NCBI GenBank assembly: GCA_964393525.1
Contig: CAYMTV010000003.1
Coordinates: forward strand, 8,155-72,154
Direction of reading: 5' to 3'
DNA: 64,000 nucleotides
Source of the DNA: CAYMTV01 sp964393525
GTDB taxonomy: Bacteria; Patescibacteriota; Microgenomatia; Daviesbacterales; UBA10151
In this document: piece by piece, positions 15,718 to 24,793 of the stretch
How the letters are laid out: each line of letters starts with the position of its first letter
Position numbering within the stretch: position 1 is the first letter of the stretch
Notes under the pieces: model-generated
What the model was told of the DNA's origin: nothing
Databases searched by the model: none
What the model saw: the letters and a program-made list of their open reading frames with translations, nothing else
Translations under genes and position numbers: made by a program

Positions 15718-15918
15718 GCAGATTACATCTGCTCATTATCTTGCAGATATAATCGCAAGATTAATCTTGCTTCTTGTATCTTTGCAAGATATAATCTGCA
15801 GGGTATAATGAGCGAACCTCTTATGCCTTCGGCATAATGGCAAAAGTTTTTGGGGAGATTGGGAATTGTAAATTGATGAAAACCAAGGTTTTCCTCAGTT
15901 ACCCAGTTTCCAATCCCC
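15718..15918 (+). promoter_or_regulatory. Multi-hairpin leader RNA of pnp
   Basis: Visible pairings: hairpin GCAGAT/ATCTGC (15718-15732); a branched domain closed by CTCATTAT (15732-15739) with ATAATGAG (15805-15812) and by GCAGAT (15743) with ATCTGC (15794), enclosing hairpins GCAAGAT/ATCTTGC (15755-15770) and TATCTT/AAGATA (15777-15791); hairpin TTATGCC/GGCATAA (15821-15837); and a long imperfect stem between about 15851 and 15918 around an inner AAAACC/GGTTTT. TATAAT boxes at 15711, 15790 and 15804 are possible -10 elements, so transcripts of different lengths may arise. PNPase mRNA leaders in enterobacteria are long stems cut by RNase III for autoregulation. Confidence 0.6.
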
Positions 15919-15928
15919 ACAATATTAA

Positions 15929-18148
15929 ATGCATAAATTAGTTACAAAGGAAATCGATCTTCATGGTCGAAAATTGAAGTTAGAAGCAGGTAAGCTTGCT
16001 TTGCAGGCAGACGCTGCTGTAGTGGCTTCTTTAGGTGAGACAGTAGTTTTAGCTACAGTTGCTACCAAACCAATCGTTGAAGATCCGGGTTATTTTCCTT
16101 TATCTGTTGAATACGTTGAAAAATATTATGCAGGTGGCAGGATCACCGCCCAGAAGTTTATCAAAAGAGAAACCCGACCTTCTGAAAAAGCCATTCTTTC
16201 CGGAAGAGCAATTGACAGATCCATCAGGCCCTTATTCCCCAGGGATTTTCGAAATGAAGTTCAGGTAATAATTACTGTTTTGTCTTTTGATGGGGTTAAT
16301 GATCCGGCGATCGTAGGCTTTTATGGGGCTTCCGCAGCTTTAGCTATCTCATCTGTACCCTGGAACGGACCAATCGGTGTTGCCCGGATTGACGAGAGGG
16401 AGCATAAGCTTATCGTCAATCCCGATATAGAGGATTTGGAAGAGCTAACTCTTGACCTAACAGTTTCAGCCGCTAAAACCAGGGTAGTCATGATTGAGGC
16501 TGAAGCAAAACAGATCCCGGATGATAAAATGTTTGCGGCAATCAAAAAAGGCTTTGAAGAAAACCAGCCGGTTGTTGATTTAATTATAGATTTTGCCAAA
16601 GAAGCAGGAAAACCCAAACAAGCTTATAGTGCTCTTACTGCTGAAGTCGACCCAAAAGTATTGGAAGAAGCCAAAAAAATTATCAAACAAAAAATAGAGG
16701 GAGCGCTTTTTGACAAAGAACACACCTGGCATGAGGCTACTGGTGAAATGATTAAGCAGGAGCTGATACTCCAGTATGCCGAAAGCTTAACAGCCGTCCA
16801 AGTTGCAGGTTTGTTTGACAAAATCGCCAAAGAGCTTATGAATGATACTATTTTGAATAAAAAGGCTAGGGTCGATGGCAGAGCAATGGATGAGGTGAGA
16901 GAGCTTTACATTGAAACCGGAGTTTTACCTAGAACTCACGGGTCAGCAATTTTCCAAAGAGGTGATACCCAGATTCTGTCTGTTGCTACCTTAGGCCCGC
17001 TGTCTGCAGCCCAAACTTTAGAGGGGATGGAGGGGGAGGGGCAAAAGCGCTTCATGCATCACTACAATATGAGTATTAATCCTTTCTCAGTTGGCGAAGT
17101 CAAAAGGTTAGGTGCTCCAAACAGAAGGGACATTGGCCATGGTAATCTGGTGGAAAGATCTTTGGAGCCGGTTTTACCCTCAGAGGAAAGTTTCCCTTAT
17201 GCTATCAGGGTTGTCTCGGAAGTTATGGGGGCTAATGCTTCAACCTCAATGGCCTCAGCCTGTGCTACAACCTTGGCCTTGCTCAATGCTGGAGTTCCAA
17301 TAGATCCGGTTGCCGGCATTGCCTTGGGGCTGATTACCGATCACTCAGATGAGAGTAAATTCCAGGTTTTAACCGATATGCGGGCGGTTGAAGATTTTTA
17401 CGGAGAAATGGATTTTAAAGTCTGTGGAACAAAAAACGGTGTTACCGGAATCCAGATGGACACCAAACTTGAGGGATTGACTTTTGACATCATTGAGGAG
17501 GCTTTAAATCAGGGTAAAAAAGCCCGGGAGTTTATCTTATCAAAGATGCATCAGGCAGCGCCTGAAGAAGAAGAAATCTCAAAATACGCCCCCAAGATTC
17601 AAGTCACCCATATCAAGCCTGAGGAGATCGGCATGCTGATCGGGCCGGGAGGTAAAAATATTAATGGGATTATTGCCAAAACCGGTGCCCAAATAGATAT
17701 TGAAGATGACGGGACTGTGATGGTCTCATCAATGGATGAGGAGGCAATCAAAAAAGCTATTGAGGCAATTGAGGGAATGTTTAAAAAGATTGAAGTGGGG
17801 GAGGTATTTGACGGGAAAGTTGTCCGGATTGCGCCATTTGGCGCATTTGTCGAACTGGCTCCGGGTAAAGATGGGTTGGTGCATGTTTCCCAAATGGCAA
17901 CATACAGAGTTGAAAAACCTGAAGATATAGTTTCCGAGGGACAAACTGTTCATGTTAGGGTTACTGATGTTGATTCACAAGGCAAGATTGCATTATCAAT
18001 GCTTTTTGGTTCTGATGTTAAACCGGAAACCGAAGGTAGACCACAAGGAGGCAGGCAAGGTTTTAGAAGAGAAGACAGAGGAAGAGGCGGTCAAAGACGG
18101 GATTTTGGTGGTGACAAAAGACGCAACCGACGTGATTTTGGTAGATGA
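15929..18148 (+). CDS. pnp: Polyribonucleotide nucleotidyltransferase (PNPase)
   Basis: 739 residues, normal length. First RNase PH domain (about 1-140; GETVVLATV, RPSEKAILSGRAIDRSIRPLF), an all-helical linker, second RNase PH domain (about 310-540; RTHGSAIFQRGDTQ, SVGEVKRLGAPNRRDIGHG, GEMDFKVCGT), KH domain (about 550-610; MLIGPGGKNINGI) and S1 domain (about 620-690; GKVVRIAPFGAFVEL). An Arg/Gly/Gln-rich RNA-binding-like tail ends the protein. It degrades RNA 3'-5' by phosphorolysis. It sits behind a heavily folded leader suggesting autoregulation, and overlaps the next ORF by 4 bp (ATGA). Confidence 0.97.
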   Translation: MHKLVTKEIDLHGRKLKLEAGKLALQADAAVVASLGETVVLATVATKPIVEDPGYFPLSVEYVEKYYAGGRITAQKFIKRETRPSEKAILSGRAIDRSIRPLFPRDFRNEVQVIITVLSFDGVNDPAIVGFYGASAALAISSVPWNGPIGVARIDEREHKLIVNPDIEDLEELTLDLTVSAAKTRVVMIEAEAKQIPDDKMFAAIKKGFEENQPVVDLIIDFAKEAGKPKQAYSALTAEVDPKVLEEAKKIIKQKIEGALFDKEHTWHEATGEMIKQELILQYAESLTAVQVAGLFDKIAKELMNDTILNKKARVDGRAMDEVRELYIETGVLPRTHGSAIFQRGDTQILSVATLGPLSAAQTLEGMEGEGQKRFMHHYNMSINPFSVGEVKRLGAPNRRDIGHGNLVERSLEPVLPSEESFPYAIRVVSEVMGANASTSMASACATTLALLNAGVPIDPVAGIALGLITDHSDESKFQVLTDMRAVEDFYGEMDFKVCGTKNGVTGIQMDTKLEGLTFDIIEEALNQGKKAREFILSKMHQAAPEEEEISKYAPKIQVTHIKPEEIGMLIGPGGKNINGIIAKTGAQIDIEDDGTVMVSSMDEEAIKKAIEAIEGMFKKIEVGEVFDGKVVRIAPFGAFVELAPGKDGLVHVSQMATYRVEKPEDIVSEGQTVHVRVTDVDSQGKIALSMLFGSDVKPETEGRPQGGRQGFRREDRGRGGQRRDFGGDKRRNRRDFGR

Positions 18149-18774
18149 AGAAAAACCTCAGTATCTTGGGCTTTTTAATAATTCTTTTAATCTTACTACT
18201 GCTCCTGTTTTTAATAAATCCTACTCAAACAGCAATTTTTTTAAATAGTTTAGACCAAAAAGTTATCAAAAATAGCAGTTTTGCTGAAATCTCGACAGAA
18301 GGCAATACTCTCACTCTAAAATTTGCACTAACTGAACAAGAGACGTCCGATGCCGAAGAGTTCTCCCACAATTTAGGTACGGATTCAAACTGGCTTGAGG
18401 GGATCTCTTTAACACTTGACTCCAACAGTGCAGCTTATATTAAAGAATTTGCTCAGGCAAAAGTAAGTGTTGATTTTGCCTCAAAAAGCCTTCATTTTAA
18501 AAATCAAAGTCTGCCAAAGCTGCAGACAGCATTGATAAAAAATGAATATTCATATGCTACAAAATCAGGCAGACTTAAATTAAAAACCAAAGGTGACAGT
18601 GAGTTTAAGTTGGAAATTATAGATCCTGGAGTGATTTTCAGGGAAGCAACACCATCAGGCAAGCTTAATTTATCGGAAAAATTAATTCCAATATTTCCAA
18701 TACTGTCAAAGATGGATACAATAAGACTAGAAGTTGACGGGAAAAACGTTAGCGGACAAATAATGCTTAAGTAG
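18145..18774 (+). CDS. Membrane-anchored hypothetical protein coupled to pnp
   Basis: 209 residues, not recognised. A very hydrophobic N-terminal helix (about residues 7-24) places the rest outside the membrane. The outer part alternates beta-prone strands and looks like two similar halves, with several LTLKF/LRLK-type strands. No cysteines or catalytic motifs are evident. It overlaps pnp by 4 bp (ATGA) and should be translationally coupled to it, though a link between RNA decay and this protein is not obvious. A strong stem-loop terminator follows. Confidence 0.7.
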   Translation: MKKNLSILGFLIILLILLLLLFLINPTQTAIFLNSLDQKVIKNSSFAEISTEGNTLTLKFALTEQETSDAEEFSHNLGTDSNWLEGISLTLDSNSAAYIKEFAQAKVSVDFASKSLHFKNQSLPKLQTALIKNEYSYATKSGRLKLKTKGDSEFKLEIIDPGVIFREATPSGKLNLSEKLIPIFPILSKMDTIRLEVDGKNVSGQIMLK

Positions 18775-18792
18775 AATGTCACAAGGAATTAT

Positions 18793-18858
18793 AAGGACCT
18801 GCTTCGGACTTCGGTAAGTTATATATTTTACCTCGTCCTCGCAGAACCTTGCCTTTTT
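18793..18858 (+). terminator. Long interrupted stem-loop terminator after the pnp operon
   Basis: Four consecutive paired blocks AAGG/CCTT, CTGC/GCAG, GGAC/GTCC and GGTAA/TTACC separated by small internal loops (18793-18850), then GCC and five T (18854-18858). The hairpin is unusually long for a terminator and could also protect the mRNA 3' end. Confidence 0.7.
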
Positions 18859-18896
18859 AAACTTAGGTATTAAAAGTTTAAGGAAAGTTTAAAAAC

Positions 18897-19940
18897 GTGG
18901 ACAACACTGCCCAGACTATTATTTCTAAACTGCAGCAGAAGATTCAAGCCGCCCAGCTGCCTTTCGATGTTTTAGAAAAACTTCAGGATGAGCTTGTCAG
19001 AACTGAGGCTTTGTTAAAAAACCATCAGGCAGGGCCGGAAACCGACAGACAAATCAACTATATAAACTTCATCTGTGAGCTACCCTGGGGAAAAATAAGT
19101 CAGGATATCTTAGATGTTAAAAGGGCCAAACAGATCTTAGATAAAAATCATTTTGGGATGGAGCCTATTAAAGAAAGGATCTTGGAATACCTGTCGGTTC
19201 TTATTTTAACCCGCCAAAAACAAGCTATAACCCATCAACCGGTTTTAGCTTTTGTTGGTCTGGTAGGATCCGGAAAAACTTCTCTGGCTTTCTCGATTGC
19301 TGAAGCCTTAGGTAGACAAATTATCAGGATTCCTTTTGGAGGATTGGGTAGCGCACTTCAGCTTCGGGGGGAATCCAGAGTTAAAGCCGAAGCAGAGCCA
19401 GGACTGATTATGAAAGCTTTAAGAAAATCTCAAGTTAAAAACCCGGTAATACTTCTAGATGAGATTGACAGGATAACCCAGGAAGGGAGAAATGACATTA
19501 TGGGAGTTTTGGTGGAACTTTTGGATCCTGAACAGAATATGGCGTTTGTTGATCATTATGTTTCCTTTCCCTTTGATTTATCTACAGTACTTTTTGTGGC
19601 AACAGCCAATAACACCGGAAATATTGCAACTGCGGTACTAGATAGGATTGAACTGATTGAGATGCCATTTTATTCGGATGATCAGAAAGTTGTGATTGGC
19701 AGGGATTATCTTTTGCCACAGGCGGTTTTAAATGCCGGTTTGGACCCAAGGCTTATTCAAATAGATCCCAATATCTGGCTGAATATTGTTCGTCCCCTAG
19801 GGTTTGATGGGGGGATCAGGTCTTTAAAAAGAAATGTGGATTCCTTGGTAAGGAAAGTTGCAAAAAAAGTCGTTGAAGGAAACCCGGGACCTTATATAAT
19901 TAATGCCACAAACATTACAGAGTATATGCCGGTAGGGTAA
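18897..19940 (+). CDS. Lon-like AAA+ ATPase lacking the protease domain
   Basis: 347 residues, GTG start. A short helical N-terminus leads to the Lon signature LPWGK (62-66), then a Walker A GLVGSGKT (121-128), Walker B VILLDEID (184-191), a sensor-1-like VATANN, and the arginine-bearing C-terminal helical subdomain (GFDGGIRSLKRNVD). The segment after Walker A (RIPFGGLGSALQLRGES) parallels the Lon DEAEIRGH region. The N-terminal substrate domain and the Ser-Lys protease domain of Lon (about 800 residues) are missing and the protein ends cleanly, 4 bp before RNase J. It may be an unfoldase or remodeller working without proteolysis. No frameshift remnant of the protease domain is seen downstream. 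Confidence 0.8.
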   Translation: MDNTAQTIISKLQQKIQAAQLPFDVLEKLQDELVRTEALLKNHQAGPETDRQINYINFICELPWGKISQDILDVKRAKQILDKNHFGMEPIKERILEYLSVLILTRQKQAITHQPVLAFVGLVGSGKTSLAFSIAEALGRQIIRIPFGGLGSALQLRGESRVKAEAEPGLIMKALRKSQVKNPVILLDEIDRITQEGRNDIMGVLVELLDPEQNMAFVDHYVSFPFDLSTVLFVATANNTGNIATAVLDRIELIEMPFYSDDQKVVIGRDYLLPQAVLNAGLDPRLIQIDPNIWLNIVRPLGFDGGIRSLKRNVDSLVRKVAKKVVEGNPGPYIINATNITEYMPVG

Positions 19941-19944
19941 AAAT

Positions 19945-21690
19945 ATGCCTAAAATAAGAACATTTAGACCAAAGCAACAACAATCGCAAGTTCCCCAGCA
20001 ACAGAGGCAGCCTATGCCCGCTACATCAACACCTAAACCCAAGACATTAAAACTTATCCCCTTGGGAGGAGTGGGTGATGTGACCAAAAACATGTATATC
20101 TATGAGTATGGGGATGATATCGTAGTTGTTGACTGCGGAGTTGGTTTTCCTTCAGAAGCCATGCCCGGAATTGATCTGGTGATCCCAGACATTACCTATT
20201 TAAGAGATAAAATTCATAAAATCAGGGCAATTTTAATCACCCATGCTCACGATGACCATATTGGAGGGTTGCCTTACATCTGGCCGGAACTTAAAGTCCC
20301 GATCTACTGCCAGAAACTGACAGCAGGACTCATTAAAGGCAAATTTTCTGAACACAGGCTGCCCAAAGACCAAATTAAAACAGTTGCCTTAAAAGACACA
20401 ATAAATTTAGGGGTTTTTCAAGCCAGTTTTTACCAGGTATCCCACTCCATTCCGGACTCAACAGGGATTGTTTTACATACACCGGTAGGAACACTTATCC
20501 ACCAGGCAGATTTTAAGATGGACTGGACTCCGGTTAACGGTCAGGTGACGGATGTTGGGACTGTTGCCAGACTGGGTGAGTCCGGAGTTTTATTTATGTC
20601 ATTGGACTGTTTAAGAGTAGAAAAACCCGGGTATACTCTTTCGGAGAAGGCCATTGAAGGAACTTTTGCCGAGGTGGAAAGTAAAACCTTGGGGAAAGTT
20701 TTGATTACCATGACCTCCTCAAATGTCACCAGGATCCAGCAGGCTATCAATGTAGCCTCTAAATCAGGCAGGAAATTGGCGCTTTCCGGAAGAAGTATGG
20801 AAGGAGTCTTTCAGGTTGCCCGGGATTTGGGTTATTTAGATGTTCCTCTAGGTCTTGTGATAGCTCAGGAAGAGGTCAAAAGATTTCCGGAGGGTAAAGT
20901 AATGATTTTAATTGCCGGCTCACAGGGACAACCCGGTTCAGCGTTGTCTAGGGTAGCTTTTAATGATCACAAGCACATTCAGGTAAAGCGGGAAGATGCG
21001 GTAGTTTTTAGTGCTGATCCGATACCGGGAACCGAATCAGCTCAGAATGCTTTAATTGATTCCTTAACCACCTTGGGTTGCAACGTTTACTACACTGCTT
21101 TAACATCAGAACTTCATGTAAGCGGCCATGCAGCTCAGGAAGAATTAAAATTGATGATTAACCTGGCTAAACCCAAGTTCATTTTGCCTATAGGTGGTAC
21201 GTTTAAGCACATGAAGGCCTTTGTTAATATGTCCAAAGACATGGGTTATAAAGAACATCAGGTTTTTATGGCCAAAGATGGCGATATTATTGAAATTTCT
21301 AAAGGCGATGCCCGAATCAAGGGATTTGTTGATGTATCAAATGTTTATGTAGATGGGTTGGGGGTGGGAGACATTGGCAATGTGATTTTGCGCGACAGGC
21401 AGAGAATGAGTGAGGAAGGTGTGGTGATTGTGATTGTGCCGATTGACCAGCATAACGGAAAGCTGGCCGGTGAGCCGGATATTATTTCGCGGGGGTTTGT
21501 TTTTGGAGAGGAAGGAGAAGATATGCTTGAGGCTGCCAAAGAGATAGTCAGATCCTATGTTGAAACCCACCCTGATACTAAAGTTGATTGGAGATATATC
21601 CGTCATCAAATAGAAGAAACTTTGGATAACTTTTTTTATGAAGAAACCAAACGTAATCCGCTAATTTTACCGATTGTTGTAGAGGTTTAA
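19945..21690 (+). CDS. rnj: Ribonuclease J
   Basis: 581 residues. After a Gln/Pro-rich N-terminal extension of about 30 residues comes the metallo-beta-lactamase fold with ITHAHDDHIGG (metal ligands) near residue 94, VSHSIPDSTGI, and QADFKMD. The beta-CASP domain includes TMTSSNVTRIQQ and LSGRSMEGVF and the late SGHAAQEELKLM motif; the C-terminal domain follows. RNase J acts as endonuclease and 5'-3' exonuclease. The usual SDSTN motif reads SLDCLRVE here. With pnp and the structured leaders nearby, this part of the genome groups RNA decay functions. ORF starts 4 bp after the Lon-like gene. Confidence 0.95.
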   Translation: MPKIRTFRPKQQQSQVPQQQRQPMPATSTPKPKTLKLIPLGGVGDVTKNMYIYEYGDDIVVVDCGVGFPSEAMPGIDLVIPDITYLRDKIHKIRAILITHAHDDHIGGLPYIWPELKVPIYCQKLTAGLIKGKFSEHRLPKDQIKTVALKDTINLGVFQASFYQVSHSIPDSTGIVLHTPVGTLIHQADFKMDWTPVNGQVTDVGTVARLGESGVLFMSLDCLRVEKPGYTLSEKAIEGTFAEVESKTLGKVLITMTSSNVTRIQQAINVASKSGRKLALSGRSMEGVFQVARDLGYLDVPLGLVIAQEEVKRFPEGKVMILIAGSQGQPGSALSRVAFNDHKHIQVKREDAVVFSADPIPGTESAQNALIDSLTTLGCNVYYTALTSELHVSGHAAQEELKLMINLAKPKFILPIGGTFKHMKAFVNMSKDMGYKEHQVFMAKDGDIIEISKGDARIKGFVDVSNVYVDGLGVGDIGNVILRDRQRMSEEGVVIVIVPIDQHNGKLAGEPDIISRGFVFGEEGEDMLEAAKEIVRSYVETHPDTKVDWRYIRHQIEETLDNFFYEETKRNPLILPIVVEV

Positions 21691-21738
21691 TTAACCTATA
21701 GTTGAATATGTTATAATACATTAGTTAAAACTGTCCAT

Positions 21739-23868
21739 ATGCCCAGACGTCGCTCGATATATTCACTGCCAAAACTCAAACTTAAGCAAAAAACTATAGT
21801 TGCTGTAGGCTCTATTATTTCTTTGATCCTGGCAGGACTTTCAGGAGTATCATTTGTAACCGATTCCAGATATCTTTCGTTTTGGAAAGAATTCTTAGTT
21901 TCAAAAGTTGGATGGGCTGCAATACTCTCACCAATTGTTTTTCTTCTAGTTGGACTTGTGCTGCACAGAGTTAAATGGAAATTTGCCCAAACTAATGTAC
22001 TTTTAGGGCTTATTACAATGCTTACTGCCCTAATAGGTATCTCGGGTGCGGCAAGCGAAACCGCCGGAGGATCGCTAGGCAGCTATCTTTGGGTGCAACT
22101 TAAGGATATTATCACGGCTCCAGGTTCAATAATCCTGCTTTTGGGAGTGTTTCTGGTAGGTTTAGTGGTTTTACTAAATACCAGTATCGGCCAAATCTTT
22201 GAGCTTCTTGGAAAAATATTTTCTCTTTTGGGAAGCGGCTTTTCCAAACTGTTGGGGCTGTTTAGCCGGGATGAAACACTTCAACCCAAATCCTCCCAAA
22301 TTAGACTTTCCGGGATTGATGATCGCGGAGTCAGAAATAAACCTACCAACAAAGAACCTATTAAAGAACCTGTTATGGCAGAAACCTTGGTTCAAAATAT
22401 TGCCGGCCAGACCAGAGTCTGGCGTTACCCGCCGTTAAGTTTGCTGTCGGATAAAGGCGGGGCTCCGGCCGATCGGGGTGATGTTAAGAAAAATGCCGCG
22501 ATAATTGAAAGAACCCTTGAGTCTTTTGGGATCCAGGCCAGAGTTGCCGAGGTAAACGGCGGTCCGGCTGTTACCCAATATGCTCTGGAGATAGCTCAAG
22601 GGACAAAGATTGCCAAAATTGCTAATTTACAACATGATATCGCCTTATCTTTGGCAACCAGAACCGGAACCGTCAGGATTGAAGCGCCAATTCCGGGCAA
22701 ATCTTTAGTTGGTATCGAAGTTCCAAATCACACTTTAGAAATAGTTAATTTAAAATCTGTCATCGCCTCGGATGAAATGAAAAAGCATAAATCCAAGCTG
22801 GCGGTAAGCTTAGGGAAGGATACCGCTTCACACCCGATGATTGTCGACATTGACCGGATGCCGCACATTTTAGTGGCCGGAACTACCGGCTCGGGAAAGT
22901 CAATTTTACTTCACCAGTGGATTACTTCATTGATCTTTCGAAATTCACCCAGCGAGTTAAAACTAATTTTAATAGATCCAAAGAGGGTTGAGATGAGTAG
23001 CTACAATGGTGTTCCTCATTTACTTGCACCGGTTATTGTAGAGCCGGAGAAAATTTTATCTGCTTTAAAGTGGGCCATGGCTGAGATGGACAGGCGGTAT
23101 AAACTATTCCAGCAGGTAGGTGTCAGAAACATCCAGGGGTACAATGAGATGTCTGGTTTTCAGGCTCTGCCTTATATAGTAATCATTATTGATGAGTTGG
23201 CAGACTTGATGATGTTTGCGCCGGTTGAAGTTGAGGATGCCATAACCCGTTTGGCTCAACTGGCCAGGGCTACCGGAATCCATCTTGTGGTTGCCACCCA
23301 AAGACCTTCGGTGGATGTTATTACCGGACTGATGAAAGCCAATATCCCATGCAGGATTGCTTTTAACGTATCATCAATGATTGACTCAAGAGTCATTATC
23401 GATCAACCCGGTGCGGAAAAACTTTTAGGAAGAGGAGATATGTTATTTCTGCCGCCTGATGCTGCCAAACCAATCCGTATCCAGGGAGTTTTAGTCACAG
23501 ACCCTGAAACTAACGGGGTGGTTAAATTCTTAAAAGAAAACGGGATTATTCCAGAATATACTGCTGAGGTAACAGAGATGCCGATTGGCAGGATCGGTAA
23601 AGGTACTGGTGCGGGTTTAGGAGGAAGTGATGATGAGAGAGATGGATTATTTGAAGAAGCAGTGAAAACAGTCTGTCAGTATGATCGGGCTTCTGCCTCT
23701 CTTTTACAAAGAAGGCTTAAGGTAGGTTATGCCAGGGCAGCCAGGATTATAGATGAACTTGAGGCAGCAGGGATAATCGGGCCAGGAGATGGCTCAAAAC
23801 CCAGAGATGTCTTAGTCAGAAACCCGGATGAGTATTTTGTAGCCCAGAAGCAAACTCTTAATACTTAA
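21739..23868 (+). CDS. ftsK: DNA translocase FtsK/SpoIIIE
   Basis: 709 residues. Four N-terminal membrane segments (about 17-40, 52-75, 83-105, 130-150) anchor it at the division site; a short linker (about 170-220) replaces the long Pro/Gln linker of E. coli FtsK. The motor carries VAGTTGSGKS (Walker A), LILIDPKRVEM and IIIDELADLMM (Walker B), and LVVATQRPSVDVITG. The C-terminal gamma winged helix (about 630-690; ASASLLQRRLKVGYARAARI) binds orienting DNA sequences. It pumps chromosome ends at the septum. A TATAAT box at 21712-21717 would give a leader of about 15 nt. Converges with the MbcA-like gene with a 5-bp gap. Confidence 0.95.
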   Translation: MPRRRSIYSLPKLKLKQKTIVAVGSIISLILAGLSGVSFVTDSRYLSFWKEFLVSKVGWAAILSPIVFLLVGLVLHRVKWKFAQTNVLLGLITMLTALIGISGAASETAGGSLGSYLWVQLKDIITAPGSIILLLGVFLVGLVVLLNTSIGQIFELLGKIFSLLGSGFSKLLGLFSRDETLQPKSSQIRLSGIDDRGVRNKPTNKEPIKEPVMAETLVQNIAGQTRVWRYPPLSLLSDKGGAPADRGDVKKNAAIIERTLESFGIQARVAEVNGGPAVTQYALEIAQGTKIAKIANLQHDIALSLATRTGTVRIEAPIPGKSLVGIEVPNHTLEIVNLKSVIASDEMKKHKSKLAVSLGKDTASHPMIVDIDRMPHILVAGTTGSGKSILLHQWITSLIFRNSPSELKLILIDPKRVEMSSYNGVPHLLAPVIVEPEKILSALKWAMAEMDRRYKLFQQVGVRNIQGYNEMSGFQALPYIVIIIDELADLMMFAPVEVEDAITRLAQLARATGIHLVVATQRPSVDVITGLMKANIPCRIAFNVSSMIDSRVIIDQPGAEKLLGRGDMLFLPPDAAKPIRIQGVLVTDPETNGVVKFLKENGIIPEYTAEVTEMPIGRIGKGTGAGLGGSDDERDGLFEEAVKTVCQYDRASASLLQRRLKVGYARAARIIDELEAAGIIGPGDGSKPRDVLVRNPDEYFVAQKQTLNT

Positions 23869-23873
23869 TATCC

Positions 23874-24275
23874 TTATTGACGCAAGTGAGTTGCTGCATG
23901 TTCAGCTGCTAAAAGTACTCTTCTATGATTCCTACCACTTTGTAGCCATGCACTGGGAGTCTGGCCAGCTAATTCCTGTTGTGTTGATATAAACCAACAA
24001 GCAACTGTGTAAGGTATTATAATTACTCCCTCAAAAGTTTCTAATATTTGTGGAAGGACTTTATAAGGCCGTTTACGAACTGGAGTAAATTGAAAAGCTG
24101 GATATACTAATGCACCGTCCTCTGTGGGAAGTGCTAATAATCTTTGTTGCTGAACCATTTCTGTAATGGTTTCAGGACTGGGAGCTTTAAGTTGTTTCTG
24201 TACTGTTTCTAAATCCAAAAGCTTGCCTAAATATCTACTCCAAATCTCGGTTTTTTCTCCCTCGATTATCTTCAT
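23874..24275 (-). CDS. Xre/MbcA/ParS-type antitoxin-like protein
   Basis: 133 residues. The C-terminal half (ALVYPAFQFTPVRKRPYKVL...WFISTQQELAGQTPSAWL...VLLAAEHAA) has the layout of the MbcA/ParS toxin-binding domain (DUF2384-like): an aFQF strand, a helix, and W-x-x-x-Q-x-x-L-x-G-x-x-P-x-x-W-L. The N-terminal half contains a possible helix pair (ETITEMVQQQRLL). Such antitoxins usually pair with a RES-domain toxin, but none is next to it; a DUF5615/DUF433 pair lies 155 bp upstream. It may be an orphan antitoxin or a regulator. The promoter has an extended -10 six nt before the ATG, predicting a leaderless mRNA. Confidence 0.5.
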   Translation of the reverse strand: MKIIEGEKTEIWSRYLGKLLDLETVQKQLKAPSPETITEMVQQQRLLALPTEDGALVYPAFQFTPVRKRPYKVLPQILETFEGVIIIPYTVACWFISTQQELAGQTPSAWLQSGRNHRRVLLAAEHAATHLRQ

Positions 24276-24281
24276 ACATCC

Positions 24282-24290
24282 ATTCTAACA
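24282..24290 (-). promoter_or_regulatory. Extended -10 promoter of the MbcA-like gene
   Basis: Reading leftward: TG-T-TAGAAT, then 6 nt to the ATG. TTGACA occurs 8 bp upstream of the hexamer, too close for a -35 box. Predicts a leaderless transcript. Confidence 0.6.
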
Positions 24291-24386
24291 AATACTGTCA
24301 AAGAACTTTTTAAACAAAATTTTCCTCCCACAGTAATTTGTTAAATTCTAATAAACTTCCAACTCGGGGTTGTCAAGCTAAATCGG

Positions 24387-24418
24387 TACCAATTATTCAC
24401 TATTGTGAACTTTTGGTA
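24387..24418. repeat. Interrupted 32-bp dyad between the antitoxin-like genes
   Basis: TACCAA and TTGGTA arms (24387-24392, 24413-24418) share one centre with TTCAC/GTGAA (24396-24400, 24405-24409). The symmetry suits a dimeric-regulator operator or a terminator without T-tail after the DUF5615 gene. Confidence 0.55.
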
Positions 24419-24430
24419 TTAAGTTTTAAA

Positions 24431-24793
24431 TTAAACTTCTGATTCGCCACTAACTATTGTTAATTTTCCTAGTAGGGATTTTTTGGTAGATTTATTTAAG
24501 AGGGCAGTTAATTTTTTGTCTATTTGATCAAGGGAAAGATTGGCGGATACACCGATAACACCTGTTGATTTGCTTGTTGGAGCTAATAGTTGAAAGTCTT
24601 TTATATTGAAAGTAACCAGTAGTCTGCCTTTTCGTTTGGCAAAATCATAGACTTCAGAATCTAGCAATGCGCTTTGTTTGTAGTTTCCAGATATATGCTT
24701 AACATCAAATCTGCTATTTGTAGTTAACAAACTTTGTCTGAAATAAAACCCTTCATCTAGCAGTAGTTTGTGTTTGTAAAATTTCCGCCGCAT
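24431..24793 (-). CDS. DUF5615-type PIN-like protein (putative toxin)
   Basis: 120 residues. KLLLDEGF near the N-terminus, the DSEVYDFAKRKGRLLVTFNIKDF segment and the late GVIGVSA strand match the PIN-like DUF5615 family, in which Asp residues (LLDE, DSEVYDFA, NIKDF) would bind the metal of a ribonuclease site. It overlaps by 41 bp the end of the upstream DUF433 gene, the usual antitoxin-toxin order for this pair. Activity as a toxin is inferred from family and arrangement only. Confidence 0.7.
   Translation of the reverse strand: MRRKFYKHKLLLDEGFYFRQSLLTTNSRFDVKHISGNYKQSALLDSEVYDFAKRKGRLLVTFNIKDFQLLAPTSKSTGVIGVSANLSLDQIDKKLTALLNKSTKKSLLGKLTIVSGESEV

Noticed and set aside
18897..21690. Split Lon with a separate protease ORF
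   Set aside because: The next gene is RNase J and no Ser-Lys protease domain is encoded in any frame between them.
24276..24430. RES-domain toxin partner for the MbcA-like gene
   Set aside because: No ORF of suitable length or motif occurs next to it.
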